Source: Eubacteriales bacterium (GTDB lineage Bacteria > Bacillota > Clostridia > Christensenellales > Aristaeellaceae). Taken from it: DNA of 34,120 nt. Shown one piece after another: positions 14,794 through 23,730 of the stretch (the stretch's first letter is position 1; the number at the start of each line of letters is the position of its first letter). The stretch is taken from the NCBI GenBank assembly GCA_029218505.1, contig JAQXRL010000158.1, positions 1 through 34,120 on the forward strand, read 5' to 3'. A program made the position numbers and the translations under genes. A model generated the notes under the pieces. It saw nothing but the letters and a program-made list of their open reading frames with translations, was not told where the DNA came from and did no database searches.

Positions 14794-17241
14794 ATGGAAC
14801 CGGATCGCATGAGCGTTGAGGAAATCAAGGAATCCATTCGTTTGAAGTTGGAAAACAATTTCGGCTGCGGAATCTCCGACGCGACGCAGCAGCAGCTGTA
14901 TCACGCCATCGCGCGCACGGTACGGGACGAGGTAATGCAGCGCAGAACGGCCTCCCGTGGCATGCGCAAGCAGGCGGGCGCCAAAAAAGTGTATTACCTC
15001 AGCGCGGAATTTTTGGTGGGGCGGGCGCTGCACGCAAATATGGTGAACCTGGTAAACGAATCAAACTATCGGCAGGCATTAAAAGAGCTGGGCATTGACA
15101 AAAACGTCATTTTTGAACAGGAGCCGGAACCGGGCTTGGGAAACGGCGGTTTGGGCCGGCTAGCGGCATGCTTTCTGGACAGCCTGACCAGCATGAATCT
15201 GCCCGCCATGGGTTGTACCATTCGATACGAATACGGCTTGTTCCGTCAAAAGATTGTAGACGGATATCAGGTGGAAGTGCCGGACAACTGGCTGGATGAC
15301 GGCAACCTGTGGGAAGTGCCGCGACCGGATCAAACCGTAGAGGTGCATTTTGGCGGCAAATTGGAGGAATATCACGAAGACGGCCGTCTGAAGTTTCGCC
15401 ATCTGGATTATTCCACGGTGGAAGCCGTTCCTTATGATATTCCCACCGTGGGCTACGACACCAGCATGGTCAACATGTTGCGCACCTGGTCCGCCCGTTC
15501 GCCCAAGCGCATCGACATGAACGAATTCAATTCCGGGCAATACGTTCGCGCCGTGGCGGAAAAGGAATTGGCGGAAGTCATTTCCAAGGTGTTATATCCC
15601 AACGACGGCAATTACGAAGGCCGGGAATTGCGCTTAAAGCAGCAATATTTCTTTTCTTCCGCCTCCGTGCAATATGCCGTAAACGATTTTGTGAAAGTAT
15701 ACGGCAAAAACTGGAGCATCTTCCCGGACAAAGTGGCCATTCACATCAACGACACGCATCCCGCCGTTGCCATTCCGGAACTGATGCGCATTCTGATGGA
15801 CGAACAGGAGCTTTCCTGGGACGACGCGGAGGACATCTGCCGCCGCACGTTTGCCTACACCAATCATACGGTGCTGCAGGAAGCGTTGGAAAAATGGCCG
15901 GAAGAAATGATCAAAGTGCAGCTGCCGCGCATCTACATGATCCTGGAAGAAATGAACAAGCGGCTGTGCGCCCGGCTGTGGAACGTCTATCCCGGACAGT
16001 GGGAGCGCATTGGGCATATGGCGATTCTGGCATACGGACAGGTGCACATGGCCAACCTGTGCGTGGCGTATTCGCACAACGTCAACGGCGTTTCCGCCAT
16101 CCATACGGACATCCTGAAGCGCCAAACGTTCCATGATTATTACCTGATGGAGCCATCCAAATTTGTTTCCATCACCAACGGCATCACCATTCGCCGGTGG
16201 CTGATGCAGGCGAACCCGGATCTTTCCTCCCTGTTGGACGAATCCATCGGCCCGGCATGGCGCAAGGATTGGCGCAGGCTTTCGGACGCCGCACCCTTTG
16301 CGGACGACGCGGCCTTCCGGCAAAAATTCGAGGCCGTGAAGCGGGAAAACAAGCGCGCGCTGGCCCAGCATGTGCTGGACAGCCAGGGCGTATCCATCGA
16401 TCCGGACAGCATCTTCCTGTGCCAGGCCAAGCGGTTGCATGAATACAAGCGCCAGCTGATGAACGCGCTGGGCATCCTGATGCTGTACAACCAAATCGTG
16501 GAACACCCGGATATGGACATCCCGCCCCACACCTTCCTCTTTGCCGCCAAGGCGTCGCCGGGATACTATCGCGCAAAGCTGATCATCAAGCTGATCAACG
16601 CCATTTCCGACATGGTCAAACGGCATCCCGTGGCGTCCAAGCGCATCAACGTATTGTTTTTGGAAAACTACAGCGTTTCCGTGGCGGAAATGCTGATGCC
16701 CGCCGCGGACGTATCCATCCAGATTTCCACCGCAGGCAAGGAGGCCAGCGGCACCGGCAACATGAAATTCATGCTCAACGGCGCCGTAACCCTGGGCACC
16801 ATGGACGGCGCAAACTGCGAAATCTACGACGCCGTGGGCGCGGACAACATCTATATTTTCGGTCTCTCCGCCGAAGAGGTGGAACGCGGCTACACCACCT
16901 ATCGTGCGGGCGCGGTGTACGAGCAAAACCCTGCCATTCGCAGGGCGATGGAGCAATTAATCGACGGAACGTTGTCTCCGGACAACCCGCGCCTGTTTTC
17001 CGAACTGTACCACGCACTGCTGTTCGGCGACAACGGCGGCATGGCCGATCCCTATTTCGTGCTGAAGGATCTGCCCGAAATGATGGCGGCAGAACGCAAA
17101 ATTGCCGCCGATTACCGCAAGCGGGAGCTTTGGCTGCGCAAGGCCATCCTCAACACCGCCAATGCCGGCTTCTTCTCCTCGGACCGCACCATTGCCGAAT
17201 ACAACGACAAAATCTGGCATTTGAAGCCCTTAAATCTATAG
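14794..17241 (+). CDS. glgP: Glycogen/maltodextrin phosphorylase
   Basis: This GT35 enzyme releases glucose 1-phosphate from alpha-1,4-glucans using phosphate and pyridoxal phosphate. Its 815 residues are full length for the family. The PLP lysine is Lys658 in EASGTGNMKFMLNGAVTLGT. The active site is complete: YYLSAEFLVGR, EPEPGLGNGGLGRLAACFLD, HINDTHPAVAIPELMR, ITNGITIRRW, and QAKRLHEYKRQLMN. GGGGAGG precedes the ATG. The GH13 gene follows 61 bp on and lipoate ligase after that. Glucose 1-phosphate made here could feed the phospho-sugar mutase encoded at 26.4-28.2 kb. Confidence 0.97.
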   Translation: MEPDRMSVEEIKESIRLKLENNFGCGISDATQQQLYHAIARTVRDEVMQRRTASRGMRKQAGAKKVYYLSAEFLVGRALHANMVNLVNESNYRQALKELGIDKNVIFEQEPEPGLGNGGLGRLAACFLDSLTSMNLPAMGCTIRYEYGLFRQKIVDGYQVEVPDNWLDDGNLWEVPRPDQTVEVHFGGKLEEYHEDGRLKFRHLDYSTVEAVPYDIPTVGYDTSMVNMLRTWSARSPKRIDMNEFNSGQYVRAVAEKELAEVISKVLYPNDGNYEGRELRLKQQYFFSSASVQYAVNDFVKVYGKNWSIFPDKVAIHINDTHPAVAIPELMRILMDEQELSWDDAEDICRRTFAYTNHTVLQEALEKWPEEMIKVQLPRIYMILEEMNKRLCARLWNVYPGQWERIGHMAILAYGQVHMANLCVAYSHNVNGVSAIHTDILKRQTFHDYYLMEPSKFVSITNGITIRRWLMQANPDLSSLLDESIGPAWRKDWRRLSDAAPFADDAAFRQKFEAVKRENKRALAQHVLDSQGVSIDPDSIFLCQAKRLHEYKRQLMNALGILMLYNQIVEHPDMDIPPHTFLFAAKASPGYYRAKLIIKLINAISDMVKRHPVASKRINVLFLENYSVSVAEMLMPAADVSIQISTAGKEASGTGNMKFMLNGAVTLGTMDGANCEIYDAVGADNIYIFGLSAEEVERGYTTYRAGAVYEQNPAIRRAMEQLIDGTLSPDNPRLFSELYHALLFGDNGGMADPYFVLKDLPEMMAAERKIAADYRKRELWLRKAILNTANAGFFSSDRTIAEYNDKIWHLKPLNL

Positions 17242-17255
17242 GAAATCATTCGCAT

Positions 17256-17279
17256 GCAGGGAGACTTCGTTCTCCCTGC
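17256..17279 (+). other. Intercistronic hairpin between glgP and the GH13 gene
   Basis: GCAGGGAG (17256-17263) pairs perfectly with CTCCCTGC (17272-17279) around an 8-nt loop. Only ACTTTCC follows, so full termination is unlikely. It could stabilise or process the upstream mRNA, or cause partial termination. Confidence 0.55.
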
Positions 17280-17302
17280 CGCACTTTCCCGGAGGTGGAA
17301 AG

Positions 17303-19129
17303 ATGTATCACGACTCGAGAGATCCGCAGTATCGCACGCCCGTGGGCCCCGCCAAGTGTTGCGCTTCCATAACGCTGCGATTGCGCGCGGACGAAGCCCG
17401 AAGGGCATGGCTGCGGCTTTGGTGGGAAGATAAGCCCATCCTGCAGGAAATGGTCCGCGACGAAAGCGGCCTGTTTTGCTCGGAAATCCTGCTGCCGGAG
17501 CACCCCGGGCTGTTGTGGTATTATTTTATCGCGGAACTGGAAAACCAGGAGCGCGTCTATTACGGAAACGCCGCCGATCAGTTGGGCGGAGAGGGCAATC
17601 CATGCGCTTGGGAACCGCCTTCTTATCAAATTACGGTATACGACCCGAATTATGACACGCCTGACTGGATGCGGGACGGCGTGATGCTGCAAATCATGGT
17701 GGATCGCTATCATCCCAGCGGCACGCCGCGTCGGGAAAATTACCCTGCCTCCGCGCAATTGCACCAGCGTTGGGACGAGGAGCCGCTTTTGCAGCTGGAC
17801 GCGGCGGGAGACAACCAAGCCAGCGATTTTTTCGGCGGCAATCTGCGGGGCATTGCCGAAAAATTGGACTATATTCGCTCCCTGGGCGTATCGGTTCTGT
17901 ATCTGAATCCGATCTTTCTTTCCCCGTCCAACCACAAATACGACACGGCGGATTACATGCGCATTGATCCTGCCTTCGGCACGGAAGCGGATTTCCGGCA
18001 TTTGTGCCGGCGGGCGGCGGATTTGGGCATTCGCGTAATCCTGGACGGCGTATTTTCCCATACCGGCGCAGACAGCGTATATTTCAACCGTTTCGGCCGG
18101 TATCCCGAGCCCGGCGCATATCAATCCAAGGAATCGTGTTATTATCCATGGTATCACTTTGATCGTTGGCCGGAAGCATACGACGCATGGTGGGGCTTCC
18201 CCATGTTGCCCAACGTCAACGAAGATGAGCCTTCTTATCGGGAATTCATTTTGGGAGACGGCGGCGTGATGGACAAATGGTTATGCGCCGGCGCCAGCGG
18301 GTGGCGGCTGGACGTAGCGGATGAACTGCCGATGGATTTCCTGCGCCTGATGCGGTTTCGGGAAAAGCGCAAATACCCGGATGCCGCCCTGATCGGAGAA
18401 GTGTGGGAAGACCCCAGCAACAAGGTCGCTTATGGCAAACTGCGCAGCTACTGCCTGGGAGACACCCTGGATAGCACCATGAATTATCCGTTGCGCCAGG
18501 CGATTTTTGATTTTCTGCTGGGCAAATCAGACGCAAATGCCCTCAAGCGCAGCCTTGATTCCATGACAGAAAAGCTGCCCTTGCCATTTCTGTATGCGCA
18601 AATGAATCTGCTGGGCAGCCACGACCGGGCTCGCGCCGTCAGCGTGCTGGCGGATTGCGGAAACATGGAACCCGAACGCCGGTATCGTTATCCCCGCGCC
18701 TTATCTCCGGAAGAGTATCTTCGGGGCCGAAAGCGCTTCATTGCGGCATGGAAACTTGTGTGCGCCTTGCCGGGCATGCCCTGTCTGTATTATGGAGACG
18801 AGGCCGGCATGACCGGCATGACCGACCCCTTCTGCCGCGGTCCGTATCCCTGGGGACGGGAAGACGCATACCTGACGGAACAGGTGCGGGAAGCCGCGCT
18901 GCTGCGCAATCGCCAATCCGTGCTGCGCAGGGGAAAAATGCGGTTGTATGCCCCTCATCCCGACGTCATCCTGGTTGAACGCTTCGACGACGCCTTCGAT
19001 CCCGCCGCCCGGGAACCCCGCGCGGTGTTGGCCGTGCACCGCGGAGACGAAGATGTGGAATTTTATTTTAACGAAAGGAACTGCCGCATGTCCTCTGTAA
19101 CGGCCATGTGGCTGGTAAAACCGGAATGA
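17303..19129 (+). CDS. GH13 alpha-amylase-family enzyme (neopullulanase/maltogenic-amylase-like)
   Basis: The 608-residue cytosolic enzyme has an N-terminal starch-binding-like beta domain (residues 1-110), a (beta/alpha)8 barrel starting at WMRDGVMLQIMVDRYHPSG and a short C-terminal part. All four conserved GH13 regions are present: VILDGVFSHTG, GWRLDVADE with nucleophile Asp337, LIGEVWED with acid/base Glu366, and LLGSHDRAR with Asp441 (usually HDTPR). Barrel strand ends such as YLNPIFLSPSNHKYDTADY are typical of neopullulanase/cyclomaltodextrinase-like members. It would hydrolyse alpha-glucans or maltodextrins beside the phosphorylase. There is no signal peptide. The ATG at 17303 follows GGAGGTGG; the stop overlaps the lipoate-ligase start. 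Confidence 0.92.
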   Translation: MYHDSRDPQYRTPVGPAKCCASITLRLRADEARRAWLRLWWEDKPILQEMVRDESGLFCSEILLPEHPGLLWYYFIAELENQERVYYGNAADQLGGEGNPCAWEPPSYQITVYDPNYDTPDWMRDGVMLQIMVDRYHPSGTPRRENYPASAQLHQRWDEEPLLQLDAAGDNQASDFFGGNLRGIAEKLDYIRSLGVSVLYLNPIFLSPSNHKYDTADYMRIDPAFGTEADFRHLCRRAADLGIRVILDGVFSHTGADSVYFNRFGRYPEPGAYQSKESCYYPWYHFDRWPEAYDAWWGFPMLPNVNEDEPSYREFILGDGGVMDKWLCAGASGWRLDVADELPMDFLRLMRFREKRKYPDAALIGEVWEDPSNKVAYGKLRSYCLGDTLDSTMNYPLRQAIFDFLLGKSDANALKRSLDSMTEKLPLPFLYAQMNLLGSHDRARAVSVLADCGNMEPERRYRYPRALSPEEYLRGRKRFIAAWKLVCALPGMPCLYYGDEAGMTGMTDPFCRGPYPWGREDAYLTEQVREAALLRNRQSVLRRGKMRLYAPHPDVILVERFDDAFDPAAREPRAVLAVHRGDEDVEFYFNERNCRMSSVTAMWLVKPE

Positions 19130-20076
19130 GAAACTTGATTCTGTTGGGAAAGGGCGTCAATCCCCACGAAAACCTGGCACTGGAAGAAGCCTTGATGGAC
19201 GCCATCCAGCCGGGAGACGCCGCCATGTATCTTTGGCAAAACAAGAATACCGTCGTCATCGGCCGAAACCAAAACGCCTGGCAGGAATGCCGTTGCGAAC
19301 TGCTGAAGGAAGAGGGCGGCGTTCTCGCCCGCAGAAGTTCCGGTGGCGGCGCGGTATTTCACGATTTGGGCAACCTGAATTTCACCTTTGCCGCATCCCC
19401 GGAACGCTATGATTTGCAAAGGCAATTGAAGGTCGTGCAGGAAGCGCTGCTTCCGCTGGGCATCGAATCAGAATTTTCCGGGCGCAACGACATTCTTACC
19501 ATGGACGGCCGCAAATTTTCCGGAAACGCGTTCAAGCACACCAAGACCTGCTCCATGCAGCACGGAACGCTTTTGGTGCGCGTGGACATGCAGAAGCTGG
19601 GCCGGTATCTGAATCCTCCGGCGGAAAAGTTGAAGGCCAAGGGCGTCGCCAGCGTGCGATCCAGGGTGTGCAATCTGTGCGAATTCAATCCGGACATCAC
19701 CATAGAAGCCGTTCGCGCCGCCCTGATGGAAAGTTTTCAAAACCTTTACGGCCCGGCAGAGGCCCTGCGCGCAGACGACTTCGACATTACGGAAAAATAT
19801 GCCCGATACTCCAGTTGGGCTTGGAATTACGGCGAAACGCCCGTGTTTGATCTGGAACTGCGAAAACGCTTTGATTGGGGCATTTTGGAGGTTTTGCTTC
19901 AATTGCAGCATGGTGCGGTTTCCAATGTCCATGTGTATTCCGACGCCATGGACGCAGAGCTCCCGCCCAAGCTGGAACAGGCGCTTGCCGGCAAGCCCTT
20001 TGGTTCCTCCCTGCCGGATGCGGTTTCTCCATATCCCGATATTGCGCAATGGCTGCGGGAAGAACTTCCCCTGTAA
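19126..20076 (+). CDS. lplA: Lipoate--protein ligase A
   Basis: This enzyme attaches lipoate to lysines of lipoyl domains in 2-oxoacid dehydrogenases or the glycine-cleavage H protein, using ATP. The 316-residue product has the RRSSGGGAVFHDLGNLNFTF motif (69-88) and GRKFSGNAFK with Lys130, equivalent to the substrate-binding Lys133 of E. coli LplA. It also has the C-terminal accessory domain (about residues 235-316, DWGILEVLLQLQHGAVSNVHVYS). I chose ATG 19126, whose ATGA overlaps the GH13 stop; an in-frame GTG at 19108 is an alternative. No lipoylated enzyme or lipoate transporter gene is in the window, so its place behind starch genes is not explained by pathway. Confidence 0.93.
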   Translation: MRNLILLGKGVNPHENLALEEALMDAIQPGDAAMYLWQNKNTVVIGRNQNAWQECRCELLKEEGGVLARRSSGGGAVFHDLGNLNFTFAASPERYDLQRQLKVVQEALLPLGIESEFSGRNDILTMDGRKFSGNAFKHTKTCSMQHGTLLVRVDMQKLGRYLNPPAEKLKAKGVASVRSRVCNLCEFNPDITIEAVRAALMESFQNLYGPAEALRADDFDITEKYARYSSWAWNYGETPVFDLELRKRFDWGILEVLLQLQHGAVSNVHVYSDAMDAELPPKLEQALAGKPFGSSLPDAVSPYPDIAQWLREELPL

Positions 20077-20098
20077 TTTCACGAGCCTTCGAACAAAG

Positions 20099-20129
20099 CG
20101 ACGCGGAATGGCCGATCCATTCCGCGTCG
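20099..20129. terminator. Terminator hairpin between convergent lplA and Na/Pi genes
   Basis: A 13-bp perfect stem: 20099-20111 with 20117-20129, core GACGCGGAATGG/CCATTCCGCGTC, loop CCGAT. The plus-side tail ATCTTTA is only moderately T-rich. Its place between two convergent stop codons supports a shared terminator. Confidence 0.75.
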
Positions 20130-20133
20130 ATCT

Positions 20134-21885
20134 TTATGCTTCGGGCAGGGTGTATTTTTTCAAATATCCAACCAACCGCTGTTGGAATTCGCTGCTGTTG
20201 GCCTTGACTCTGCTAAGGTATTCATGCATGTCAAAGCTTCCATGGGCAGTTTCCAGCACGCATACGGCAATATTGGAACAATGGTCCGAAATGCGTTCGA
20301 AATTGGTCAGCAAATCCGTCAGCACAAACCCCAATTCAATTGTGCATTCGCCCTTGGTCAGCCGTTCAATGTGCCGCGCCTTGAGCATGGATTTCAGCAC
20401 GTCTATGGTTTGCTCCAGGGGCTCCACCTGCGCCGCCGCTTCTAAATCCGTTTGGTCAAACGCGCGCATGGCCAAATCCAGGATTTCTTCTACCGCGTTG
20501 ATCATGATGCTCAATTCCTGACGCGCCTTGGGCGTAAAGGCGAGCTCCTTCTCGTGCAGTTCTTCCGCTGATTCCAGAATGTTCAACGCATGGTCGGATA
20601 TGCGTTCAAAATCGCCGATCAAATGCAGCATTTCCGTGACTTCCCGGCTGCTGGCTTCCGAAAGGCTCATGGTGCTCAGCTTTACCAGATAGGTTCCCAA
20701 ATGGTCCTCCAGCCAGTCCACCCTGGTTTCGCCCTGTCGAACGGCCTCCGCCGTCTTTTCATCATAAACGCGCAGCGATTGAATGGCGTTTTTCAGCGTT
20801 TCCCAGGATGTCTTCGCCATGGTTCGCGCCACGCTGTCCGCTTGCTCTATGGCTACCACGGGCGTTACAAACAGGCGTTCATCCAACAGCTCCGCTTCCC
20901 GGTCACCCTTGCCGTTGGGCACAGATATGTATGCCAGTTGCTCCAATTGCTTGCCAAAGGGCATAAGAAGCGCCGTGGACAGCAATTTGAACGCCGTATG
21001 CGCGAAGGCAATGCCCAAAGGCGAGGCCGCTTCAGAAACAAATTGCAGAGGCACCAGCGCCTGCACCAGGCAAAATACGCTTAGCCAAACCACCATGCCG
21101 ATTACATTGAAATACAAATGAATCATCGCCGCCCGCTTTGCGTCCCGGGACGTGCCCAAAGAGGACAGCAACGCCGTTATGCAGGTTCCGATATTTTGGC
21201 CCATGATAATGGGAATCGCGCTGCCATATGTGATGGCGCCCGTCATGGACAGCGCCTGCAAAATGCCAACCGACGCCGACGAGGACTGGACAATGGCGGT
21301 AAGCACCGTTCCCGCCAGCACCCCCAAAATCGGATTGGAAAACATCAGGAAAATATTCGCAAAATCCGGCATGTCCTTCAGCGGCGCCACCGCGCCGGAC
21401 ATGGTTTCCATGCCGAACATTAACACCGAAAATCCCAGCAGAATCATGCCCGTATCCTTGCGCTTCTGCCGCTTGGAAAACATGTTGAACCCAATGCCCA
21501 CCGCCGCCATGACCGGCGTAAACGTCGCGGGTTTGAAAATCGTCAGATACCAGGCGTCTCCCGTAATGCCTGCCAGAGACAAAATCCATGCCGTTACCGC
21601 CGTTCCCACATTGGCGCCCATGATGATGCCAACGGTTTGCTCCAGTTTCATAACCCCGGAATTCACGAAACCCACCACCATCACGGTGGTTGCCGAAGAG
21701 GATTGAATGACGGCCGTTACACCCAGGCCCAGCAAAAATCCTCTGGCAGGACTGGAGGTCAGCCGGCCCAGAATATTCTTCAACCGATTGCCGGCACGCT
21801 TTTCCAACGCTTCTCCCATCAGGTTCATGCCAAATAAAAACAACGCCAGTCCGCCCAATAGGTTCAGCACGTCCGTGAGACCCAT
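20134..21885 (-). CDS. Na/Pi-cotransporter family protein with PhoU-like C-terminal domain
   Basis: The 583-residue integral membrane protein carries the duplicated QSSSA signature of the Na/Pi cotransporter II family: VTAVIQSSSATTVMVVGFV in the first half and TAIVQSSSASVGILQALS in the second. GIIMGANVGTAVTAWILS and IPIIMGQNIGTCITALLSS are the matching repeats. From about residue 340 the protein is soluble and helical, with PhoU-like pieces (MLHLIGDFERISDHALNILE, LTNFERISDHCSNIAVCVLE). It should take up phosphate with sodium, or regulate phosphate flux through the PhoU-like part; related proteins are also called YjbB/NptA-like. The ATG at 21885 follows AAGGAG. Two 12-base direct repeats lie about 80-110 bp upstream. 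Confidence 0.93.
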   Translation of the reverse strand: MGLTDVLNLLGGLALFLFGMNLMGEALEKRAGNRLKNILGRLTSSPARGFLLGLGVTAVIQSSSATTVMVVGFVNSGVMKLEQTVGIIMGANVGTAVTAWILSLAGITGDAWYLTIFKPATFTPVMAAVGIGFNMFSKRQKRKDTGMILLGFSVLMFGMETMSGAVAPLKDMPDFANIFLMFSNPILGVLAGTVLTAIVQSSSASVGILQALSMTGAITYGSAIPIIMGQNIGTCITALLSSLGTSRDAKRAAMIHLYFNVIGMVVWLSVFCLVQALVPLQFVSEAASPLGIAFAHTAFKLLSTALLMPFGKQLEQLAYISVPNGKGDREAELLDERLFVTPVVAIEQADSVARTMAKTSWETLKNAIQSLRVYDEKTAEAVRQGETRVDWLEDHLGTYLVKLSTMSLSEASSREVTEMLHLIGDFERISDHALNILESAEELHEKELAFTPKARQELSIMINAVEEILDLAMRAFDQTDLEAAAQVEPLEQTIDVLKSMLKARHIERLTKGECTIELGFVLTDLLTNFERISDHCSNIAVCVLETAHGSFDMHEYLSRVKANSSEFQQRLVGYLKKYTLPEA

Positions 21886-21963
21886 GGTTTTTCACTCCTT
21901 CTCGTTTCCGGGCGACCTTGCCGCCCACTTTCGTTTTCATCTTCTTTATCACAATGATACAAT

Positions 21964-21997
21964 ATCATGCTCAGGTTAATTCACCATTATCCTCAGG
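21964..21997 (-). repeat. Direct-repeat pair upstream of the Na/Pi transporter gene
   Basis: ATCATGCTCAGG (21964-21975) and ATTATCCTCAGG (21986-21997) match at 10 of 12 positions and are spaced 22 bp apart, about two helical turns. They lie in the 276-bp divergent region between the transporter and the NlpC/P60 gene. A regulator site (for example phosphate-responsive) is a guess. Confidence 0.4.
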
Positions 21998-22098
21998 ATA
22001 TAATCCAAAAATTCTTCCTTTTTGAAATTTTTCCTTCCATCGTTTGCAATTTTCCAGAGTTCCTATGGAAAATAATTCAAGAAAATGCCTCGAACCAC

Positions 22099-22127
22099 TT
22101 GCAATTGTCACACAGTTGCAATATAAT
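22099..22127 (+). promoter_or_regulatory. Promoter of the NlpC/P60 gene
   Basis: TTGCAA (22099-22104), 17-bp spacer, perfect TATAAT (22122-22127). TTGCAAT is repeated at the -35 and again directly before the -10. The start site would be near 22134, about 28 nt before the ATG. Confidence 0.75.
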
Positions 22128-22161
22128 GTCATAAGGAAGTCTATATTATGGGAGGGTGCTT

Positions 22162-23172
22162 ATGCCTCAGAAATTGCGAAGGGCACTGACCGCTGTCCTC
22201 ATGTGTTTGATGCTTCTGTCCATGTTGCCTGTTTCCGCCATGGCGGAAACATACGAAGCCAAAGTGTATACATCCAGGATGAACGTATACTCCAGTACGA
22301 GCACGTCATCCCGGTATTATCTGGGATATTTGAAGAAGGGAACCATCTTTACGGTACATGCCATCAAAGGCGAATGGGCAAAGGTTTCCTACAAAGGCAA
22401 GCGCGGTTTTGCGCAGTTCAAAGACATCATTATGCGGAAACGTCTTCTTCGCTACACCAAGAAAGCCGCTCCCGTATACAAAAGCGCCAGCAGTTCTTCC
22501 AAAAAGCTGATGACGCTGCCCATCGGCACGGAGGTGTATCTCGTCGGCAAAGACGGAAGCTATTGGCTGGCACAGAACAAAAGCGGCACCATGATCGCCT
22601 ACATTCACGAAAAATACGTAACATCCAAAAAGCCAACCGTTAAGCCCACGCCTACGCCCACCCCTGTTCCCGACGAGGATGATGGTGAGGATGTAAGCTG
22701 GGGCAAACCGGCCGCCACGCCAAAGCCATCCGCCACTGCCGGCGCTACGCCAACCCCAACTCCAAAGCCCACCTATGCCAGCAAAGCGGATCAGGTGATT
22801 GCGCTGGCCCAGGAACAGCTTGGCAAACCCTACAAGGAAAAATGCAATCCCCCGGACAGTTTTGATTGCGCGTTTTTGGTATATTATTGCTACGAGTCCG
22901 CAGGCGTGGATGTAAAAAGCTCCGCCGAATCCATCGGCTATGACTCCAGCATGGACAAGATTCCCAAAATTTCCGATCTCGTTCGGGGAGACATTGTTTG
23001 CTTCGATACCAACAGCTCGGATTCCGACTTGAGCGACCATGTGGGCATTTACATCGGCAACGGCAAATTCATCCATGCTTCTTCCAGCGCGGAGAAAGTA
23101 ATTGTATCCGATTTGTCGGATCCGGATGGATATTATGTGCGAACCTTCTCCTGGGGGCGCAGACCCTTCTAG
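22162..23172 (+). CDS. Secreted cell-wall hydrolase: signal peptide, two SH3b domains, NlpC/P60 peptidase
   Basis: The 336-residue protein has a signal peptide (residues 1-29, ending AMA-ET). Two bacterial SH3-like segments follow, at about 30-95 (SRMNVYSSTSTSSRYYLG) and 97-160 (APVYKSASSSSKKLMTLPIG). A Pro/Thr linker rich in PTPTP (about 164-208) leads to a C-terminal NlpC/P60 domain. The catalytic Cys is Cys236 in SFDCAFLVYY, with His293 in DHVGIYIGNGKFIHAS; the motif is FDCAF rather than the usual FDCSG. Such enzymes cut D-Glu-diamino acid bonds in peptidoglycan stem peptides. ATG 22162 follows GGAGGG at 5 nt; an in-frame GTG at 22156 lies inside that site and is rejected. It is monocistronic with its own promoter and terminator. 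Confidence 0.93.
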   Translation: MPQKLRRALTAVLMCLMLLSMLPVSAMAETYEAKVYTSRMNVYSSTSTSSRYYLGYLKKGTIFTVHAIKGEWAKVSYKGKRGFAQFKDIIMRKRLLRYTKKAAPVYKSASSSSKKLMTLPIGTEVYLVGKDGSYWLAQNKSGTMIAYIHEKYVTSKKPTVKPTPTPTPVPDEDDGEDVSWGKPAATPKPSATAGATPTPTPKPTYASKADQVIALAQEQLGKPYKEKCNPPDSFDCAFLVYYCYESAGVDVKSSAESIGYDSSMDKIPKISDLVRGDIVCFDTNSSDSDLSDHVGIYIGNGKFIHASSSAEKVIVSDLSDPDGYYVRTFSWGRRPF

Positions 23173-23206
23173 CGCTGCCCTTGGAGCCATAGGGTTTTGT
23201 ATTCCA

Positions 23207-23237
23207 GGAACCACGGCATTGCTGTGGTTCCTTTTTT
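23207..23237 (+). terminator. Rho-independent terminator of the NlpC/P60 gene
   Basis: GGAACCAC (23207-23214) pairs with GTGGTTCC (23224-23231), followed by six Ts (23232-23237). It lies 35 bp after the stop codon. Confidence 0.93.
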
Positions 23238-23298
23238 GCAAAGTTTCGGCGATCTATTGTGAAAAAAACAGCCAAGTCAGGACATATCTCCTGCGGAT

Positions 23299-23324
23299 GC
23301 TTGTCAATCCCACGCTTCGCCAAT
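23299..23324. repeat. Direct repeat copy 1 with following hairpin (non-coding region)
   Basis: A 26-base unit beginning GCTTGTCAATCCCACGCTT is repeated at 23555-23580 with 23 of 26 bases identical. Directly after it a hairpin forms from AATCCT and AGGATT (23322-23340). The surrounding 23.24-23.73 kb holds no supportable gene. The unit is read in different frames in the two copies, which argues against coding. Confidence 0.75.
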
Positions 23325-23351
23325 CCTATTTCCGAGGATTCCTGGTGTTTC

Positions 23352-23367
23352 CGCCTGTTCGGCGAAT
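23352..23367. repeat. 16-base repeat with a small stem, copy 1
   Basis: CGCCTGTTCGGCGAAT is identical at 23352-23367 and 23715-23730. CGCC and GGCG inside it can pair across a 5-nt loop. The two copies bracket most of the 23.3-23.7 kb non-coding region. Confidence 0.7.
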
Positions 23368-23554
23368 ACGGCATAACCACCTTGGGCGGTTTGATCAAGC
23401 CCTGCAAGGGCTTTCAGCTTATCCAAACAGACTTTTTGACAAGCTGGCGGACGGGGAAGCAGGCTCTCCTCGCCACGGCCGTGCTCTCCCTGCGTTTTTC
23501 GACCGTCTGCAGGGGCTTTCCTCCTGTGGCCGCCCTCGAAAGAGGCGTCGAGAG

Positions 23555-23580
23555 GCTTGTCAATCCCACGCTTTGCAAAT
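23555..23580. repeat. Direct repeat copy 2 with following hairpin
   Basis: Second copy of the unit at 23299. It is followed by a hairpin of different sequence, AATTCCC paired with GGGAATT (23578-23595), at the same place as the hairpin after copy 1. Keeping the pairing while the bases change suggests selection on structure. Confidence 0.75.
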
Positions 23581-23714
23581 TCCCTTTTGGGAATTCGTTC
23601 TGCATTCTCTACTATCGATATCTCGCTGTTCCCGGCGGAGTCGCACCTTTGATATGGCTTCATGCCTTTTGCGAAAGCTTTTTCTTCCTGTCCCCCAGTT
23701 CAACCGGGAGGATA

Positions 23715-23730
23715 CGCCTGTTCGGCGAAT
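23715..23730. repeat. 16-base repeat with a small stem, copy 2
   Basis: Exact second copy of CGCCTGTTCGGCGAAT, just before the rlmH-side terminator. Confidence 0.7.

Noticed and set aside
17256-17279. Full terminator between glgP and the GH13 gene
   Set aside because: The stem is perfect but lacks a T-tract, and the next gene has a strong ribosome site close by with no promoter seen.
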